Below, in pieces: positions 25,077 to 35,826 of a stretch of DNA of 64,000 nucleotides. This DNA comes from JAMHWF01 sp035911095 (GTDB taxonomy: Bacteria; Pseudomonadota; Gammaproteobacteria; Burkholderiales; Burkholderiaceae_C). A program made the translations under genes and the position numbers. The stretch covers positions 104,066-168,065 of the forward strand of contig JAMHWF010000128.1 in NCBI GenBank assembly GCA_035911095.1, in the 5' to 3' direction. Position 1 is the first letter of the stretch, and each line of letters starts with the position of its first letter. A model generated the notes under the pieces. That model saw only the letters and a program-made list of their open reading frames with translations, did not search any database and had not been told where the DNA came from.

Positions 25077-25751
25077 TCAATCGCTGCGTCGCTGCAGAGG
25101 CGCGGCACCTGCTGCACTGTCGGACGCGCCGGCAGGCAGCACCCCGGGCGGGAACCGAGACGCCGACCAGCGCAGCCGCCGCACCAGGCCGGGCCAGTCG
25201 AAACCCGGCCCGGGATCGTGCTTGCGCCCCGGCGCCACGTGCTCGTGGCCGGCGACGCCGCGCAGCGGATAGCGGCCCCGCAGCGCACGCAGAAGCCGCG
25301 CGAGCACCCGGTACTGCACCGCCTCGAAACCCTCGCCTTCGAGACCTTCGAGCTCGATGCCCACCGAGTAGTCGTTGCAGCCCTCGCGCCCGCGCCAGGA
25401 CGAGCGGCCGGCATGCCAGGCGCGCTCGTCGCAGGAGACGAACTGCAGCAGCTCGCCGCGGCGGCGGATCACGAAATGCGACGAGACCTGCAGGCCGCGA
25501 ATCGTCTCGAAGTAGGGATGCGCGCCCCAGTCGAGCCGGTTGGTGAACAGGCGCTCGATCTCGTCGCCGCCGTAGCACCCGGGCGGCAGGCTGATCGAAT
25601 GCACCAGGGCCAGCTCGACCGCGACGCCCGCGGGCCGCGCACCGAAGTTCGGCGAGGCAATCCGGCGCGCGGCCGACCACCAGCCGTCCCGCCAGACAGG
25701 ATCGCTCGCGGGCGACCGCTCGCGAGCGCTCACGGCAGATACGGCGCACAC
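25077..25751 (-). CDS. ampD: 1,6-anhydro-N-acetylmuramyl-L-alanine amidase
   Basis: AmpD cleaves the peptide from anhydro-muropeptides in the cytosol during cell-wall recycling, and so controls beta-lactamase inducers. The protein has 224 residues with a GTG start at 25751. Zinc ligands are visible: His 51 in ALVHSISLPPG, His 169 in VAGHEHVAP and Asp 179 in GRKHDPGPGFDW, with the same 10-residue spacing as the His/Asp pair of Citrobacter AmpD. There is no signal peptide, as expected for AmpD, unlike periplasmic Ami amidases. It begins 2 bp after the pilR stop, so it is probably the last gene of the pilSR transcript. Its product's peptide is the substrate of Mpl (1.9 kb). Confidence 0.95.
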   Translation of the reverse strand: MCAVSAVSARERSPASDPVWRDGWWSAARRIASPNFGARPAGVAVELALVHSISLPPGCYGGDEIERLFTNRLDWGAHPYFETIRGLQVSSHFVIRRRGELLQFVSCDERAWHAGRSSWRGREGCNDYSVGIELEGLEGEGFEAVQYRVLARLLRALRGRYPLRGVAGHEHVAPGRKHDPGPGFDWPGLVRRLRWSASRFPPGVLPAGASDSAAGAAPLQRRSD

Positions 25752-25753
25752 GC

Positions 25754-27333
<1,580 letters not shown>

Positions 27334-27337
<4 letters not shown>

Positions 27338-29241
27338 GCGCTGAAGAGGGAGCGGGTCACGGCAGCCGACGCGGGCGGCAGGGCTTCGCGACGCATGACC
27401 ACGACAAACTGGTTGCGCAGCGCCTCGTCGGCGGGTCGCTGACGGTAATCGATGCTGGCGCCGTAGCGCTCGCAGAGTTCGCGGCAAATGTACAGGCCCA
27501 GCCCGGTGCCGCGGCTGCGCGTCGAGAAGAACGGCTCGAAGAGGAAGGGCTCGATCTCGGGCGGGATGTCGTCGCCGCCGCTGATCACGCTCAGCACCGC
27601 ATGGCGGTCGTCGCGCGACTCGAGCCGCACGGCGATCGCCCCGGGCGCCTCGCCACCGTGGCGGCGCGCGTTGTCGAGCAGGTTGACCAGCACGCGGCGC
27701 AGGTGCTCGGCGTCGAACACGACACCGATCTCCTCGCGCGGAGCCTCGATGCCCAGCGGCCCGTCGCTGCCGGCGCGCAGCCCGACAGTGCGCAGCCACT
27801 CGTCGCAGGCGCCGCGCACCAGCGCGCCGACCTCGATCACGGCCTGCATCGGCGGCGCGCCGGGGGCGACCTCCATCACGTCGTCGACGATGCGTTTCAG
27901 GCGCTCGACGTTGGCGCCGATCATCTGCGTCAGGCGCCGCTGCGGGTCGGTCTCGGCGTCCTCCGACAGCAGCGCGTTGGCCTGCGCGATCGCCGCCAGC
28001 GGATTGCGGATCTCGTGCGCGATGCCCGCCGACACGCGCCCCATCGCGGCCAGCTTCTCCTGGCGGGTGCGCGCCTGCACGCTGCGCAGGTCGTCGAGGA
28101 AGAGCACGCAGAACTCCTCCGTCGCCTGCGGCTCGCGCCGCCGTGTGAAGCGAACCCGCATGCGCAGCGTGCGCGCCGCGCCGGGCGAGAAGCGCAAGGT
28201 CAGGTCGCGCCCGGCCTCGGGCCAGGAGGATTCGACGAAGGCCTGCTCCATCGCCGTCACCAGCGGCGCCCAGGCCTCGACGCCGCGCAGCTGGAACGGC
28301 GCCGGGTCCGCCAGGCCGCCGGCCGACAGCAGGCTGCGTGCGGCCGGGTTCGCCGCGCGCACCCGGCCCTTGCGGTCGACGACGAGCACGCCGTCCTGCA
28401 TCTCCTCGATCACGAGGCGGTTCAGCTGCGCCTGCTGGCGCGCCATCTCGAGACTGCCGCGCGCGCTGCGCTCCTCGCGTGCCAGGCGCGCGGCGAGCTC
28501 GCCCGCCAGCAGCGTGATCGCGAACAGGCCACTGGCGACCAGGCCCGCCTGCGACAGCAACAGCGTCGGCTCGCCACCGCCGACCACGCCGAACCAGGCG
28601 CTGCCGAGCAGCACCATCGCCACCGCGGCAGCGGTTGCCAGCGCCTGGCGTCGCGGCGTCAGCACGCCGGCCATCAGCACCGGCAGGACGAGCAGCGCGA
28701 TGAAGTTCAGGCCGGTGCCCGGCGCGAGCAACTGCAGCAGCGAGAAGACGACGAGGTCGAAGCCGATCGTCAGGATCCACTGGCGCCGCGACAGCCGGCT
28801 CGGCCCACCGTCCTCGGCGCCGCTCAGGCGCGGCAACACCCAGGTGGCGATCGTCTCGACCGCGTAGACCGAGCACAGCATCAGCAGCAGCGTCGGTGGC
28901 CGCACGCCGAACACCTGCGCCGCGAGCGGCACCAGCAGCAAGGCGATGCCGAGCCAGGCACGGGCGGCGATGAAGGTCTGGTAGATGCGTGCGAAGGCCG
29001 CGGCACCCTGCTCGGCGTCGGACCGCTCGAGGCCCGGGAACGCCCGTCGGTCCTCCTGCCCCGCGGCCGCGGCGTCGCCCTCGTCGTCAGCCAGCGCGAC
29101 GGCGGCCGCGGGCGGCGTCGAGTCGCCAAGCGACCCGAACCAGGAGCCGCCGCGCCCGGGCGGGTGGCTGTCGCCCTCGCGGTCGGCGCGACGCCGCCCG
29201 CCCTTGCGGCGATCGGGCAGCTGCGCGTCAGCCTCGCTCAT
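27334..29241 (-). CDS. pilS: Type IV pilus sensor histidine kinase
   Basis: PilS senses pilin levels in the membrane and phosphorylates PilR. The protein has 635 residues from the ATG at 29241 (MSEADAQLPDRRKGGRR); a longer frame to 29301 has no conserved start. An extended charged N-terminal tail of about 85 residues precedes about six membrane helices (about 95-265). A PAS-like region follows (LVIEEMQDGVLVVDRKGRVRAANPAARSL), then the DHp motif AAMGRVSAGIAHEIRNPLAAIAQA with the phospho-His, and the ATPase with NLLDNARRHGG and GTGLGLYICRELCERYG. The long hydrophilic N-terminal tail is longer than in Pseudomonas PilS. Confidence 0.92.
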
Positions 29242-29343
29242 GGGCGGCGCCCGCCGCTCACCGGACGGGTCCGCAGCCACCGCACAAGGCCCTCCACCCA
29301 CGAGACGACGGCGCGATGCCTTCGCGCCGCCGGGCGAGCCACC

Positions 29344-29601
29344 TCATGGCGGCGTCTCGCCCTGCGCGTGGGCGATGCGGTGCGGCTCGCCGCAGAAATG
29401 GAGCCCGCCGGCGGCCAGCGCCTCGCTGCGCGGCAGGACCAACCCGCACTGGGCGCAGCGCACCATTTCCTCCGGCGCCTGCTTCGTCGGCGCGGACCCG
29501 GCTCGAGGCGCCGGGGCGTCGTCGTCGCGATGCGCGCGCAGCGAGCGGCGCAGCAACCACAGGCACAGGCCGATGACGATCGCGAGCAGCAGGTACTTCA
29601 A
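29344..29601 (-). CDS. PP0621-family small membrane protein with zinc-ribbon-like motif
   Basis: The protein has 85 residues. One N-terminal helix (YLLLAIVIGLCLWLLRRSL, about 3-21), then a short linker and a metal-site-like motif CAQCGLVLPRSEALAAGGLHFCGEPHR, with two cysteines, a third Cys and two His residues. This matches a small family often named PP0621, found beside pilS in betaproteobacteria. The function is unknown. It lies 31 bp downstream of the ccsA-like gene and 102 bp upstream of pilS on the same strand. Confidence 0.8.
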   Translation of the reverse strand: MKYLLLAIVIGLCLWLLRRSLRAHRDDDAPAPRAGSAPTKQAPEEMVRCAQCGLVLPRSEALAAGGLHFCGEPHRIAHAQGETPP

Positions 29602-29632
29602 AGGGCCCTCCGCGCCGGTTCAGTTGCCGGGG

Positions 29633-30427
29633 TCAGTTCGCAAGCGGCCGCTGCAGCAGCACCTCGAGCACGAAGCGCGAGCCGACATAGGCGAACAGCA
29701 GCAGCAGCGCGCCGGCGTACACCCAGCGCGTGGCCATCCGGCCGCGCCAGCCGAAGACCGAGCGGCCGACGAGCAGGGCGGCGAAGACGATCCAGGCCAG
29801 CACCGAGAACACCGTCTTGTGGTCCCAGCGCCACCCCTCGGCGACGCTCCACCCGAGCAGCAGCGTCGCACTTAGCGCGACGAAGCCGGCGCGCACGAAG
29901 AGGAAGGTCAGGCGCTCGAGGCGCAGCAGCGGCAGCGACGGCGCGTCCGCCTGCACCGGCGCGTGCGCGCGCATGCGCCGGTCGGCCGCGGCGAGCAGCC
30001 CCGCGTGCAGCACCGCGACGCCGAACAGGCCGTACGACACGATGCCTGTCAGCCAGTGCACCGGCGCCCAGGGCGCATGCTGCGCGAAGGGCTCGCCGGG
30101 GAACACCATCATCAGCGCGACAGCAGCCGCGCCGGCGAGCGCGATCCAGCGGCGCAGCCGGGCGAGCGGCACCCAGCGGCTCTCGACGAAGTAGACCCCG
30201 ACGACAAGCCACATCGTCGCCGCGAGCGCCGGCGCGAAGCCGAAGCGCGCCCCATGCTGGGCCTCGCCGAAACGGCCCACGTCGACCACGATCGCCGCCG
30301 CGTGCGCGAGCCAGCCGAGCCAGAGCGCCGGCCCGCCGTGGCGCGACGCCTCGCCCGACAGGGCGGCGGCGGCATAGGCCGCGAGCGCCACGAGCGCCGG
30401 CGCGAGGTAGAGCTCTGCGCCCGACAT
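29633..30427 (-). CDS. CcsA/YpjD-type cytochrome c assembly membrane protein
   Basis: The protein has 264 residues from ATG 30427, with eight or so hydrophobic helices. The family signature is the tryptophan-rich segment LLGWSVAEGWRWDHKTVFSVLAW (about residues 188-210), and VHWLTGIVSYGLFGVAVLHA has a His that may serve heme handling. It belongs to the CcsA/ResC-like integral membrane group; in this context it is usually the solitary YpjD-like member next to ffh, whose role in c-type heme delivery is likely but not proven. It is divergent from ffh across 208 bp. A TlpA-like thioredoxin in the window (13.0 kb) could cooperate. Confidence 0.85.
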   Translation of the reverse strand: MSGAELYLAPALVALAAYAAAALSGEASRHGGPALWLGWLAHAAAIVVDVGRFGEAQHGARFGFAPALAATMWLVVGVYFVESRWVPLARLRRWIALAGAAAVALMMVFPGEPFAQHAPWAPVHWLTGIVSYGLFGVAVLHAGLLAAADRRMRAHAPVQADAPSLPLLRLERLTFLFVRAGFVALSATLLLGWSVAEGWRWDHKTVFSVLAWIVFAALLVGRSVFGWRGRMATRWVYAGALLLLFAYVGSRFVLEVLLQRPLAN

Positions 30428-30635
30428 CACGCGCCGCACCGCCGGCGCAGGCGCGCGCGTCCGGTGGCGGCGGGGCCGGTGGCTAGAATCATTTTCACAG
30501 TGTACGTGGGCGCCTTTGCGCGCTGCCGGTGCCGGGTTCGCCCACGCCGTGCCTCCCGCACCGCCCCCGTTGCCCCGCCGATCGCATCCGCCTTCCAGGC
30601 GTCGATCTCTCCGCCCCCAACGCCTGCGAGCCCCG
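30428..30635. promoter_or_regulatory. Divergent ccsA-like / ffh control region
   Basis: The 208-bp spacer contains GGCTAGAATCATTTTCACAG, with TAGAAT (30484-30489) as a plausible -10 for ffh about 145 bp before its start. No convincing -35 is visible, and nothing else is recognisable in the GC-rich leader. Confidence 0.35.
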
Positions 30636-32057
30636 ATGTCCAGTGCCCTCACCGAACGCCTGACCCGTCTGGTCAAGACCATGCGCGGGCAAGCGCGCAT
30701 CACCGAAAGCAACGTGCAGAACATGCTGCGCGAGGTGCGCATGGCCCTGCTCGAGGCCGACGTCGCGCTGCCGGTGGTGCGCGACTTCATCGCCCGCGTG
30801 AAGGAGCGCGCGCTGGGCGCCGAAGTCGTCGGCTCGCTGTCGCCGGGCCAGGCCCTGGTCGGCATCGTGCACAAGGAGCTGGCCGCGACGATGGGGCCGG
30901 ACCCTGTCGGCGATGACAAGGCGCTGGGCACCAGCGACAAGGGCGCCAAGCGCAGCATGGTCGCCGAACTCGACCTCGCGACGCAGCCGCCGGCGGTGAT
31001 CCTGATGGCCGGGCTGCAGGGCTCCGGCAAGACGACGACGACCGCCAAGCTCGCGCGCCACCTGATCGAGAAGCGGCGCAAGAAGGTGCTGACCGTCTCT
31101 GCCGACGTCTACCGCCCGGCGGCGATCGAGCAGTTGAAGACGGTAACGCGCCAGGCCGGCGCCGAATGGTTCGCCTCGACCCCCGACCAGAAGCCGCGCG
31201 ACATCGCGCTGGCCGCGCTCGACTACGCGCGGCGGCACTTCGTCGACGTGCTGATCGTCGACACCGCGGGGCGCCTCGGCATCGACGAAGTGCTGATGAA
31301 CGAGATCCGCGACCTGCACGCGACGCTGAAGCCGGTCGAGACGCTGTTCGTCGTCGACGCGATGCAGGGCCAGGACGCGGTCAACACCGCCAAGGCGTTC
31401 AAGGACGCGCTGCCGCTCACCGGCGTGGTGCTGACCAAGCTCGACGGCGACTCGCGCGGCGGCGCGGCGCTGTCGGTGCGTCAGGTGACCGGCGCGCCGA
31501 TCAAGTTCGCCGGCATCTCCGAGAAGCTCGACGGGCTCGAGGTCTTCGACGCCGAGCGCCACGCCGGACGCGTGCTCGGCATGGGCGACATCGTCGCGCT
31601 GGTCGAGCAGGTGCAGCAGGGGGTCGACCTCGCCTCGGCGCAGAAGCTCGCCGAGAAGATGAAGAGCGGCAGCGCCTTCGACCTGAACGACTTCCTCGCC
31701 CAGTTGCAGCAGATGAAGAACATGGGAGGTCTGGCCGGGCTGGTCGACAAGCTGCCGGCGCAGCTCACCGCCAAGGCGGGCAAGCCCGGCGCCGCCGATC
31801 TCGACCGCGCGGAACGTGACGTACGTCGCATGGAAGGGATCATCTGCTCGATGACACCGCTCGAGCGCCGCAAGCCCGAGTTGCTGAAGGCCTCGCGCAA
31901 GCGCCGGGTCGCCGCCGGCGCCGGCGTGCAGGTGCAGGAGGTCAACCGCCTGCTGAACCAGTTCGAGCAGATGCAGGGAATGATGAAGAAGATGAAGGGC
32001 GGCGGCCTGATGAAGATGATGAAGCGCTTCGGCGGCGGCGGGCCCCTGCCGCGCTGA
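30636..32057 (+). CDS. ffh: Signal recognition particle protein (SRP54 homologue)
   Basis: Ffh binds signal peptides and 4.5S RNA and delivers ribosomes to FtsY (encoded at 33.0 kb). The protein has 473 residues from ATG 30636. The N domain starts MSSALTERLTRLVKTMRGQARITESNVQ; the GTPase has GLQGSGKTTTT (Walker A 126-133), SADVYRPAA, VIVDTAGRLG, TKLDGDSRGGAAL and FAGISEKLDGLEVF. The methionine-rich M domain ends with MQGMMKKMKGGGLMKMMKRFGGGG. An insertion of roughly 20 residues before the G1 loop (about 92-112) makes it slightly longer than the E. coli protein. Confidence 0.97.
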   Translation: MSSALTERLTRLVKTMRGQARITESNVQNMLREVRMALLEADVALPVVRDFIARVKERALGAEVVGSLSPGQALVGIVHKELAATMGPDPVGDDKALGTSDKGAKRSMVAELDLATQPPAVILMAGLQGSGKTTTTAKLARHLIEKRRKKVLTVSADVYRPAAIEQLKTVTRQAGAEWFASTPDQKPRDIALAALDYARRHFVDVLIVDTAGRLGIDEVLMNEIRDLHATLKPVETLFVVDAMQGQDAVNTAKAFKDALPLTGVVLTKLDGDSRGGAALSVRQVTGAPIKFAGISEKLDGLEVFDAERHAGRVLGMGDIVALVEQVQQGVDLASAQKLAEKMKSGSAFDLNDFLAQLQQMKNMGGLAGLVDKLPAQLTAKAGKPGAADLDRAERDVRRMEGIICSMTPLERRKPELLKASRKRRVAAGAGVQVQEVNRLLNQFEQMQGMMKKMKGGGLMKMMKRFGGGGPLPR

Positions 32058-32163
32058 GCGCGGCGGCGCGCAACGATTTCCGGCGCTCATCGGCAGCATT
32101 GCACGTCACCCCGTCGGGGCCGCATTGACCTCGCGCCGCGCAGCGCCGTAAGGTCGGGTGGTG

Positions 32164-32946
32164 ATGGACCCTATCCTCCTTCTGAGCCTGGCGGCCGCCG
32201 CGGTGCTCGTCCTGCTGGCAGCCAAACTGCGCCGTGGCCGCGCCCGACCGGCCGCGGCGGCGGCCGCATCCAAGCCTGCCGAGGCACTCGACACGCTGTC
32301 GGCCTGGGAGCCACAGGGCACGCGCGTGCTGACCCTGGCCGAACTGCGCGCGATGCAGGCACTGCACCGCGCACTGCCCGAGCACTACGTGCTGGCCCAG
32401 GTGCCGCTGGCGCGCTTCATCCGCGTGCCCACGCGCCGCTCGTACACCGAATGGCTGCGCCGCGTCGGCCAGCTCAGCCCGGACCTGCTGGTCTGCGACG
32501 CCACCTCGCAGGTCGTCGCGGCGATCGAGATCCGCCCCCCGCAGGCCCAGGCCAGCCAGCGAGCCCAGACCCGGCTCGAACGCATGCGCAAGGTGCTGAA
32601 GGCGGCCGGCATCACGCTGCACGTCTGGCCCGAAGGCGTGCTGCCGAACCCGCAGACGATCCGTGAAGTGATCCTCGCCGGCACGCCGCCGGCGCCGATC
32701 GAGGCCGCGCCCGCCGCCGCCACGGCCGCCCGCCCGGCCGCCGCGCCGGCGGCACCCGCCCCGAGCGCCGCCAAGCCCGTGCCCGCGCACGTGCTGGCGC
32801 AGCTCGACTTCGACGACGAGTACGAAGCCGACGAGGTGATCGAGATGCGCGAGGCCCCGCCGTCGACCTGGTTCGACGAGCTGGAGGCGACCCGCGCCTC
32901 GGGCAGCCCGACGCTGCGCCCGCCGGCGACCGCCGCTTCGCGCTGA
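32164..32946 (+). CDS. DUF2726-type membrane-anchored protein
   Basis: The protein has 260 residues from ATG 32164; two GTG codons directly upstream (32158, 32161) are in frame and cannot be excluded. One N-terminal helix (PILLLSLAAAAVLVLLAAKL, about 3-22), then a compact alpha/beta domain (about 55-175) with VLAQVPLARFIRV...WLRRVGQLSPDLLVCDATSQVVAAIEI and ITLHVWPEG, typical of DUF2726, which resembles restriction-endonuclease-like folds. The C-terminal third is Ala/Pro-rich with an acidic patch DFDDEYEADEV. The function is unknown. Confidence 0.8.
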   Translation: MDPILLLSLAAAAVLVLLAAKLRRGRARPAAAAAASKPAEALDTLSAWEPQGTRVLTLAELRAMQALHRALPEHYVLAQVPLARFIRVPTRRSYTEWLRRVGQLSPDLLVCDATSQVVAAIEIRPPQAQASQRAQTRLERMRKVLKAAGITLHVWPEGVLPNPQTIREVILAGTPPAPIEAAPAAATAARPAAAPAAPAPSAAKPVPAHVLAQLDFDDEYEADEVIEMREAPPSTWFDELEATRASGSPTLRPPATAASR

Positions 32947-33021
32947 GCCGGCAGCGCGCGGCCCACGCGGCCGCACGGAGCCTGGACGCGTCGCGGCGCC
33001 CCGCCGCGCTCAGGGTTTCGC

Positions 33022-34614
33022 TCAGGTGCCGATCAAGGCCTGCGCGAACTCGCGCGCATCGAAGGTCTGCAGATCCTCGAGCTGCTCCCCGACCCCGATG
33101 AAGTAGACCGGCACGACGCTGCGCAAGCCGTCCGCCGCAACGCGCTCGCGCGCCCAGAGCGCGATCGCCGCCAGCACGCCGCCCTTCGCGGTGCCGTCCA
33201 GCTTGGTCACGACGAGGCCGGTCAGCCCGATCGCCTCGTCAAAGGCCTTGACCTGCGCGAGCGCGTTCTGCCCGGTGTTGCCGTCGACGACCAGCAGCAC
33301 CTCGTGCGGCGCGCCGTCCATCGCCTTGCCGATCGTGCGGCGCAGCTTCTTCAGCTCTTCCATCAGGTGCAGTTGCGTGGGCAGGCGTCCGGCGGTGTCG
33401 GCGATCACGACGTCGCAGCGGCGCGCGACGCCGGCCTTGACCGCGTCGAAGGTGACCGCCGAAGGGTCGCCACCCTCCTGGCTGACGATCTCGACCCTGT
33501 TGCGGTCGGCCCAGATCGCCAGCTGTTCGCGCGCGGCGGCGCGGAAGGTGTCGGCGGCGGCGAGCAGCACCTTGCAGTCCGCATCGGCCAGGTGCTTGGT
33601 GAGCTTGCCGATCGTCGTCGTCTTTCCCGCGCCGTTGACGCCCGCGACCATCAGCACCGTCGGCGTCGTCTCGCCGACCTGCAGCGAGGCCTGCAGCGGG
33701 ACGAGCAGCTCGGTCAGCGCATCGACGAGCAGCGCGCGGACCGCGTCGACATCGGTCGCGCGGGCGTCGCGCACCCGACGGCGCAGGTCGTTCAGCAGGT
33801 GCTCGGTCGCCTTGACGCCGGCATCGGCCATCAGCAGCGCGGACTCGAGTTCCTCGTAGAGCGCCTCGTCGATGCGCGTGCCGACGAAAGCGCCGGCGAT
33901 GGTCGAGCCGGTGCGACGCAGGCCCTGGCGCAGGCGGGTCATCCAGCCGCGGCGCTCTTCGGCAGCGGGCGCCGCGGACGCTTGCGCGACGGCAGGCGGC
34001 GGAGGAGATGCCTGCATTGCCGGCGCAGGGGACCGGGTGACCGGCTCCTGCCTCGGCTGGGCGACGGGCGCGGCCGTCGGCGGTGGCGCCGCGACCGCAC
34101 GCTGCGGCTGCGGCTGCGGCTGCGGCTGCGGCTGCGGCTGCGGCTGCGGCTGCGGCTGCGAACGAAGCAGCGTCGTGGAGGCAGGTTCCGCAGGCGAAGG
34201 CGGCGCGGCGACGGGCTTCGGTGCGCCTGGCGCTTCGGGCGTCGGGGCGATCGCGGGTGCCGGCGCCTCGACCGGCGGAGGACGCTTGGCCTGCGGCTCG
34301 TCGCTGCGCTCGGGCGCGGGTTCGGCCGTCGGCGGCGGGATGGTCTGCGCATCGGCCGGCGGCGCCGCTTCGCCCGGCTCGCTGGTGGCAGCCGCCGGTG
34401 CGGGCGTCGAGTCGCCGAGGCCGAACCACGACTTCATCCGGCGCCCGAAGCCTCCGCCTTCCGCGGCGGGGGCCGGAGCGGGTGCCGGGGGGGCAACCGC
34501 CGCCGGCGCCGGATCGACGGGTGTCTCGGCAGGCGCCGTCGCATCGCGCTCGACCTTGCCAGCCTCGGTCGCTTCAGGCGGCGGCGCCGATTTCTTGCGG
34601 AAGAAGCTGAACAT
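33022..34614 (-). CDS. ftsY: Signal recognition particle receptor
   Basis: FtsY is the membrane-bound GTPase that receives Ffh-ribosome complexes. The protein has 530 residues from ATG 34614 (MFSFFRKKSAPPP). The first 240 or so residues are an acidic Ala/Pro/Glu-rich A domain with a run of about ten Gln-Pro dipeptides encoded by a hexanucleotide repeat (34101-34160). The NG domain follows: GVNGAGKTTTIGKL (G1, 325-332), AADTFRAAAREQL, VIADTAGRLPTQ, TKLDGTAKGG and YFIGVGEQLEDLQTF. The short amphipathic KSWFGLGDS segment near residue 60 may help membrane attachment. It is divergent from tRNA-Met. Confidence 0.97.
   Translation of the reverse strand: MFSFFRKKSAPPPEATEAGKVERDATAPAETPVDPAPAAVAPPAPAPAPAAEGGGFGRRMKSWFGLGDSTPAPAAATSEPGEAAPPADAQTIPPPTAEPAPERSDEPQAKRPPPVEAPAPAIAPTPEAPGAPKPVAAPPSPAEPASTTLLRSQPQPQPQPQPQPQPQPQPQRAVAAPPPTAAPVAQPRQEPVTRSPAPAMQASPPPPAVAQASAAPAAEERRGWMTRLRQGLRRTGSTIAGAFVGTRIDEALYEELESALLMADAGVKATEHLLNDLRRRVRDARATDVDAVRALLVDALTELLVPLQASLQVGETTPTVLMVAGVNGAGKTTTIGKLTKHLADADCKVLLAAADTFRAAAREQLAIWADRNRVEIVSQEGGDPSAVTFDAVKAGVARRCDVVIADTAGRLPTQLHLMEELKKLRRTIGKAMDGAPHEVLLVVDGNTGQNALAQVKAFDEAIGLTGLVVTKLDGTAKGGVLAAIALWARERVAADGLRSVVPVYFIGVGEQLEDLQTFDAREFAQALIGT
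34101..34160. repeat. Hexanucleotide microsatellite (GCTGCG)10 inside ftsY
   Basis: Ten perfect tandem copies of GCTGCG; read on the minus strand they encode alternating Gln-Pro in the FtsY A domain. Six-base units keep the frame, so copy-number change would lengthen or shorten the linker without inactivating the gene. Confidence 0.95.
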
Positions 34615-34733
34615 CGTCGGGCTCGGAAGCGGCGCGCAGCGCGCGCATCGAAGGGGAAGAAGGACACGGCAGCAGGCGCCGCCGGGTGAGGGCCTGGGGT
34701 CGTTGGGGACCCGGTTTGCGCGGACCCGCAAGC

Positions 34734-34739
34734 TATACT
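34734..34739 (+). promoter_or_regulatory. -10 element of the tRNA-Met promoter
   Basis: TATACT ends 10 bp before the tRNA 5' end, correctly placed for a transcript starting just upstream of the tRNA. It is preceded by GC-rich DNA with no good -35; TTTGCG (34715-34720) is too close. GGGCTCAG between the box and the tRNA is GC-rich, as in stringently controlled stable-RNA promoters. Confidence 0.5.
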
Positions 34740-34749
34740 CACGGGCTCA

Positions 34750-34826
<77 letters not shown>

Positions 34827-34833
34827 GCACAAG

Positions 34834-34866
34834 AGGCTTGCAGGTCCACCACCTGCAAGCCTTTTT
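34834..34866 (+). terminator. Rho-independent terminator of tRNA-Met
   Basis: AGGCTTGCAGGT (34834-34845) and ACCTGCAAGCCT (34851-34862) form a perfect 12-bp stem with a 5-nt loop CCACC. The last stem T and four more give a run of five T residues (34862-34866). It begins 7 bp after the tRNA CCA end. Confidence 0.93.
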
Positions 34867-34909
34867 CGCTGCCGGGGGCGGTCGAACGCGAGAACGCCTT
34901 GGGCCGACC

Positions 34910-35242
34910 TCAGTGAGCGGCGGTCTTCGAGAAGAGATTGATGACGAGGACGCCGGCGACGATGAGCGCGATGCCGCCGATGCCTGCCGGGTCGATCCGC
35001 TGACCGTGGACGATCCAGGCCACCGCGGAGATCAGCACGATGCCCACCCCTGACCAGATCGCATACGCGACCCCGGTGGGCACTTCCCTGAGGGCGAAGG
35101 ACAGCAGGTAGAACGAGGCCGCGAAGCAGGCGATCGTGATGATCGTGGGCACCAGACGGGTGAAGCTGTCCGAGCTCTTCAGTGCAGTGGTGCCCATCGC
35201 TTCCAGCACGATGGCGCCGCCGAGGTAGACATAGGGACTCAT
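34910..35242 (-). CDS. Small multidrug resistance (SMR/EmrE-type) efflux protein
   Basis: The protein has 110 residues in four membrane helices. Glu 14 in GGAIVLEAMGTTALKSSDSFTRL is the essential proton/drug-binding residue of the family, and the later helices show the typical YAIWSGVGIVLISAVAWIVHGQ segment. It would export cationic compounds (or guanidinium-like ones in some subgroups) in exchange for protons; the substrate is not predictable. The gene lies 6 bp downstream of a TetR regulator on the same strand, so the pair forms an autoregulated efflux operon. Confidence 0.93.
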   Translation of the reverse strand: MSPYVYLGGAIVLEAMGTTALKSSDSFTRLVPTIITIACFAASFYLLSFALREVPTGVAYAIWSGVGIVLISAVAWIVHGQRIDPAGIGGIALIVAGVLVINLFSKTAAH

Positions 35243-35248
35243 GAGGGC

Positions 35249-35785
35249 TCAGCTCTCTTGCGCGAGTTGTTGAATCGAGACGGACAGGGCGCGGCGTTCA
35301 TCCGACGACAGGTCGTAGATGCCGAGCGTTTCCGACAGCCAAAGGCCATCGGCCGCGAGGCGGGCGATCAGCTTGTGCACGCCCACCTCGCCCTGGCGAT
35401 CGGCCTTGACCCACTCTGCCCACCGGGAGGCAAGCTTGCGCTCGATGACCGTGGCCACCAGCAGCGCACGCCACTGTTCGACGTGCTGCGTTACCGACCC
35501 GCTCGCGCCCAGGGCAGCGCGGGCGTAGCGCCACGCTGCAGAGCGGCTCGGCTCTCCTTCGACAAGCACCTTCTCGAGCTCGGCCTGCATGCCGTCATAC
35601 ATGGCCATGAGCAGGTCTTCGCGCGAGCTGAAGTGATGCTGGACGGCCCCCTTCGTCACTCCCGCAAGGTCCGCGACGGCGCCGATCGACACCGGGGCGC
35701 CCTCGGCGAGCAGCGCCGTCCCCGCCGCGATGAGCCGCGCCTTGACGATTTCTGGCTGCTTCGGTCGGCGCACACTGCTTGGCAT
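35249..35785 (-). CDS. TetR-family transcriptional repressor
   Basis: The protein has 178 residues. The N-terminal helix-turn-helix is typical: VKARLIAAGTALLAEGAPVSIGAVADLAGVTKGAVQHHFSSREDLLMAMYDG (about 14-65). The C-terminal ligand-binding part (TetR_C DUF-like) has VEQWRALLVATVIERKLASRWAEWVKADRQG. ATG 35785 is preceded by GAGGGGG. A perfect 22-bp palindrome (35801-35822) lies directly upstream and is the likely operator. It controls the SMR efflux gene 6 bp downstream and might also influence the divergent bio operon. Confidence 0.92.
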   Translation of the reverse strand: MPSSVRRPKQPEIVKARLIAAGTALLAEGAPVSIGAVADLAGVTKGAVQHHFSSREDLLMAMYDGMQAELEKVLVEGEPSRSAAWRYARAALGASGSVTQHVEQWRALLVATVIERKLASRWAEWVKADRQGEVGVHKLIARLAADGLWLSETLGIYDLSSDERRALSVSIQQLAQES

Positions 35786-35800
35786 CTGTCATCCCCCTCA

Positions 35801-35822
35801 TAACATTACGATCGTAATGTTA
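35801..35822. promoter_or_regulatory. Perfect 22-bp palindrome, probable TetR operator
   Basis: Half-site TAACATTACGA followed by its exact reverse complement TCGTAATGTTA. It sits 16 bp upstream of the tetR ATG and overlaps a possible minus-strand promoter (TTAACA, 15 bp, TATGAG). The size, perfect symmetry and AT-rich composition in a GC-rich genome all fit a TetR operator. It is 220 bp from bioA. Confidence 0.8.
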
Positions 35823-35826
35823 ACCC

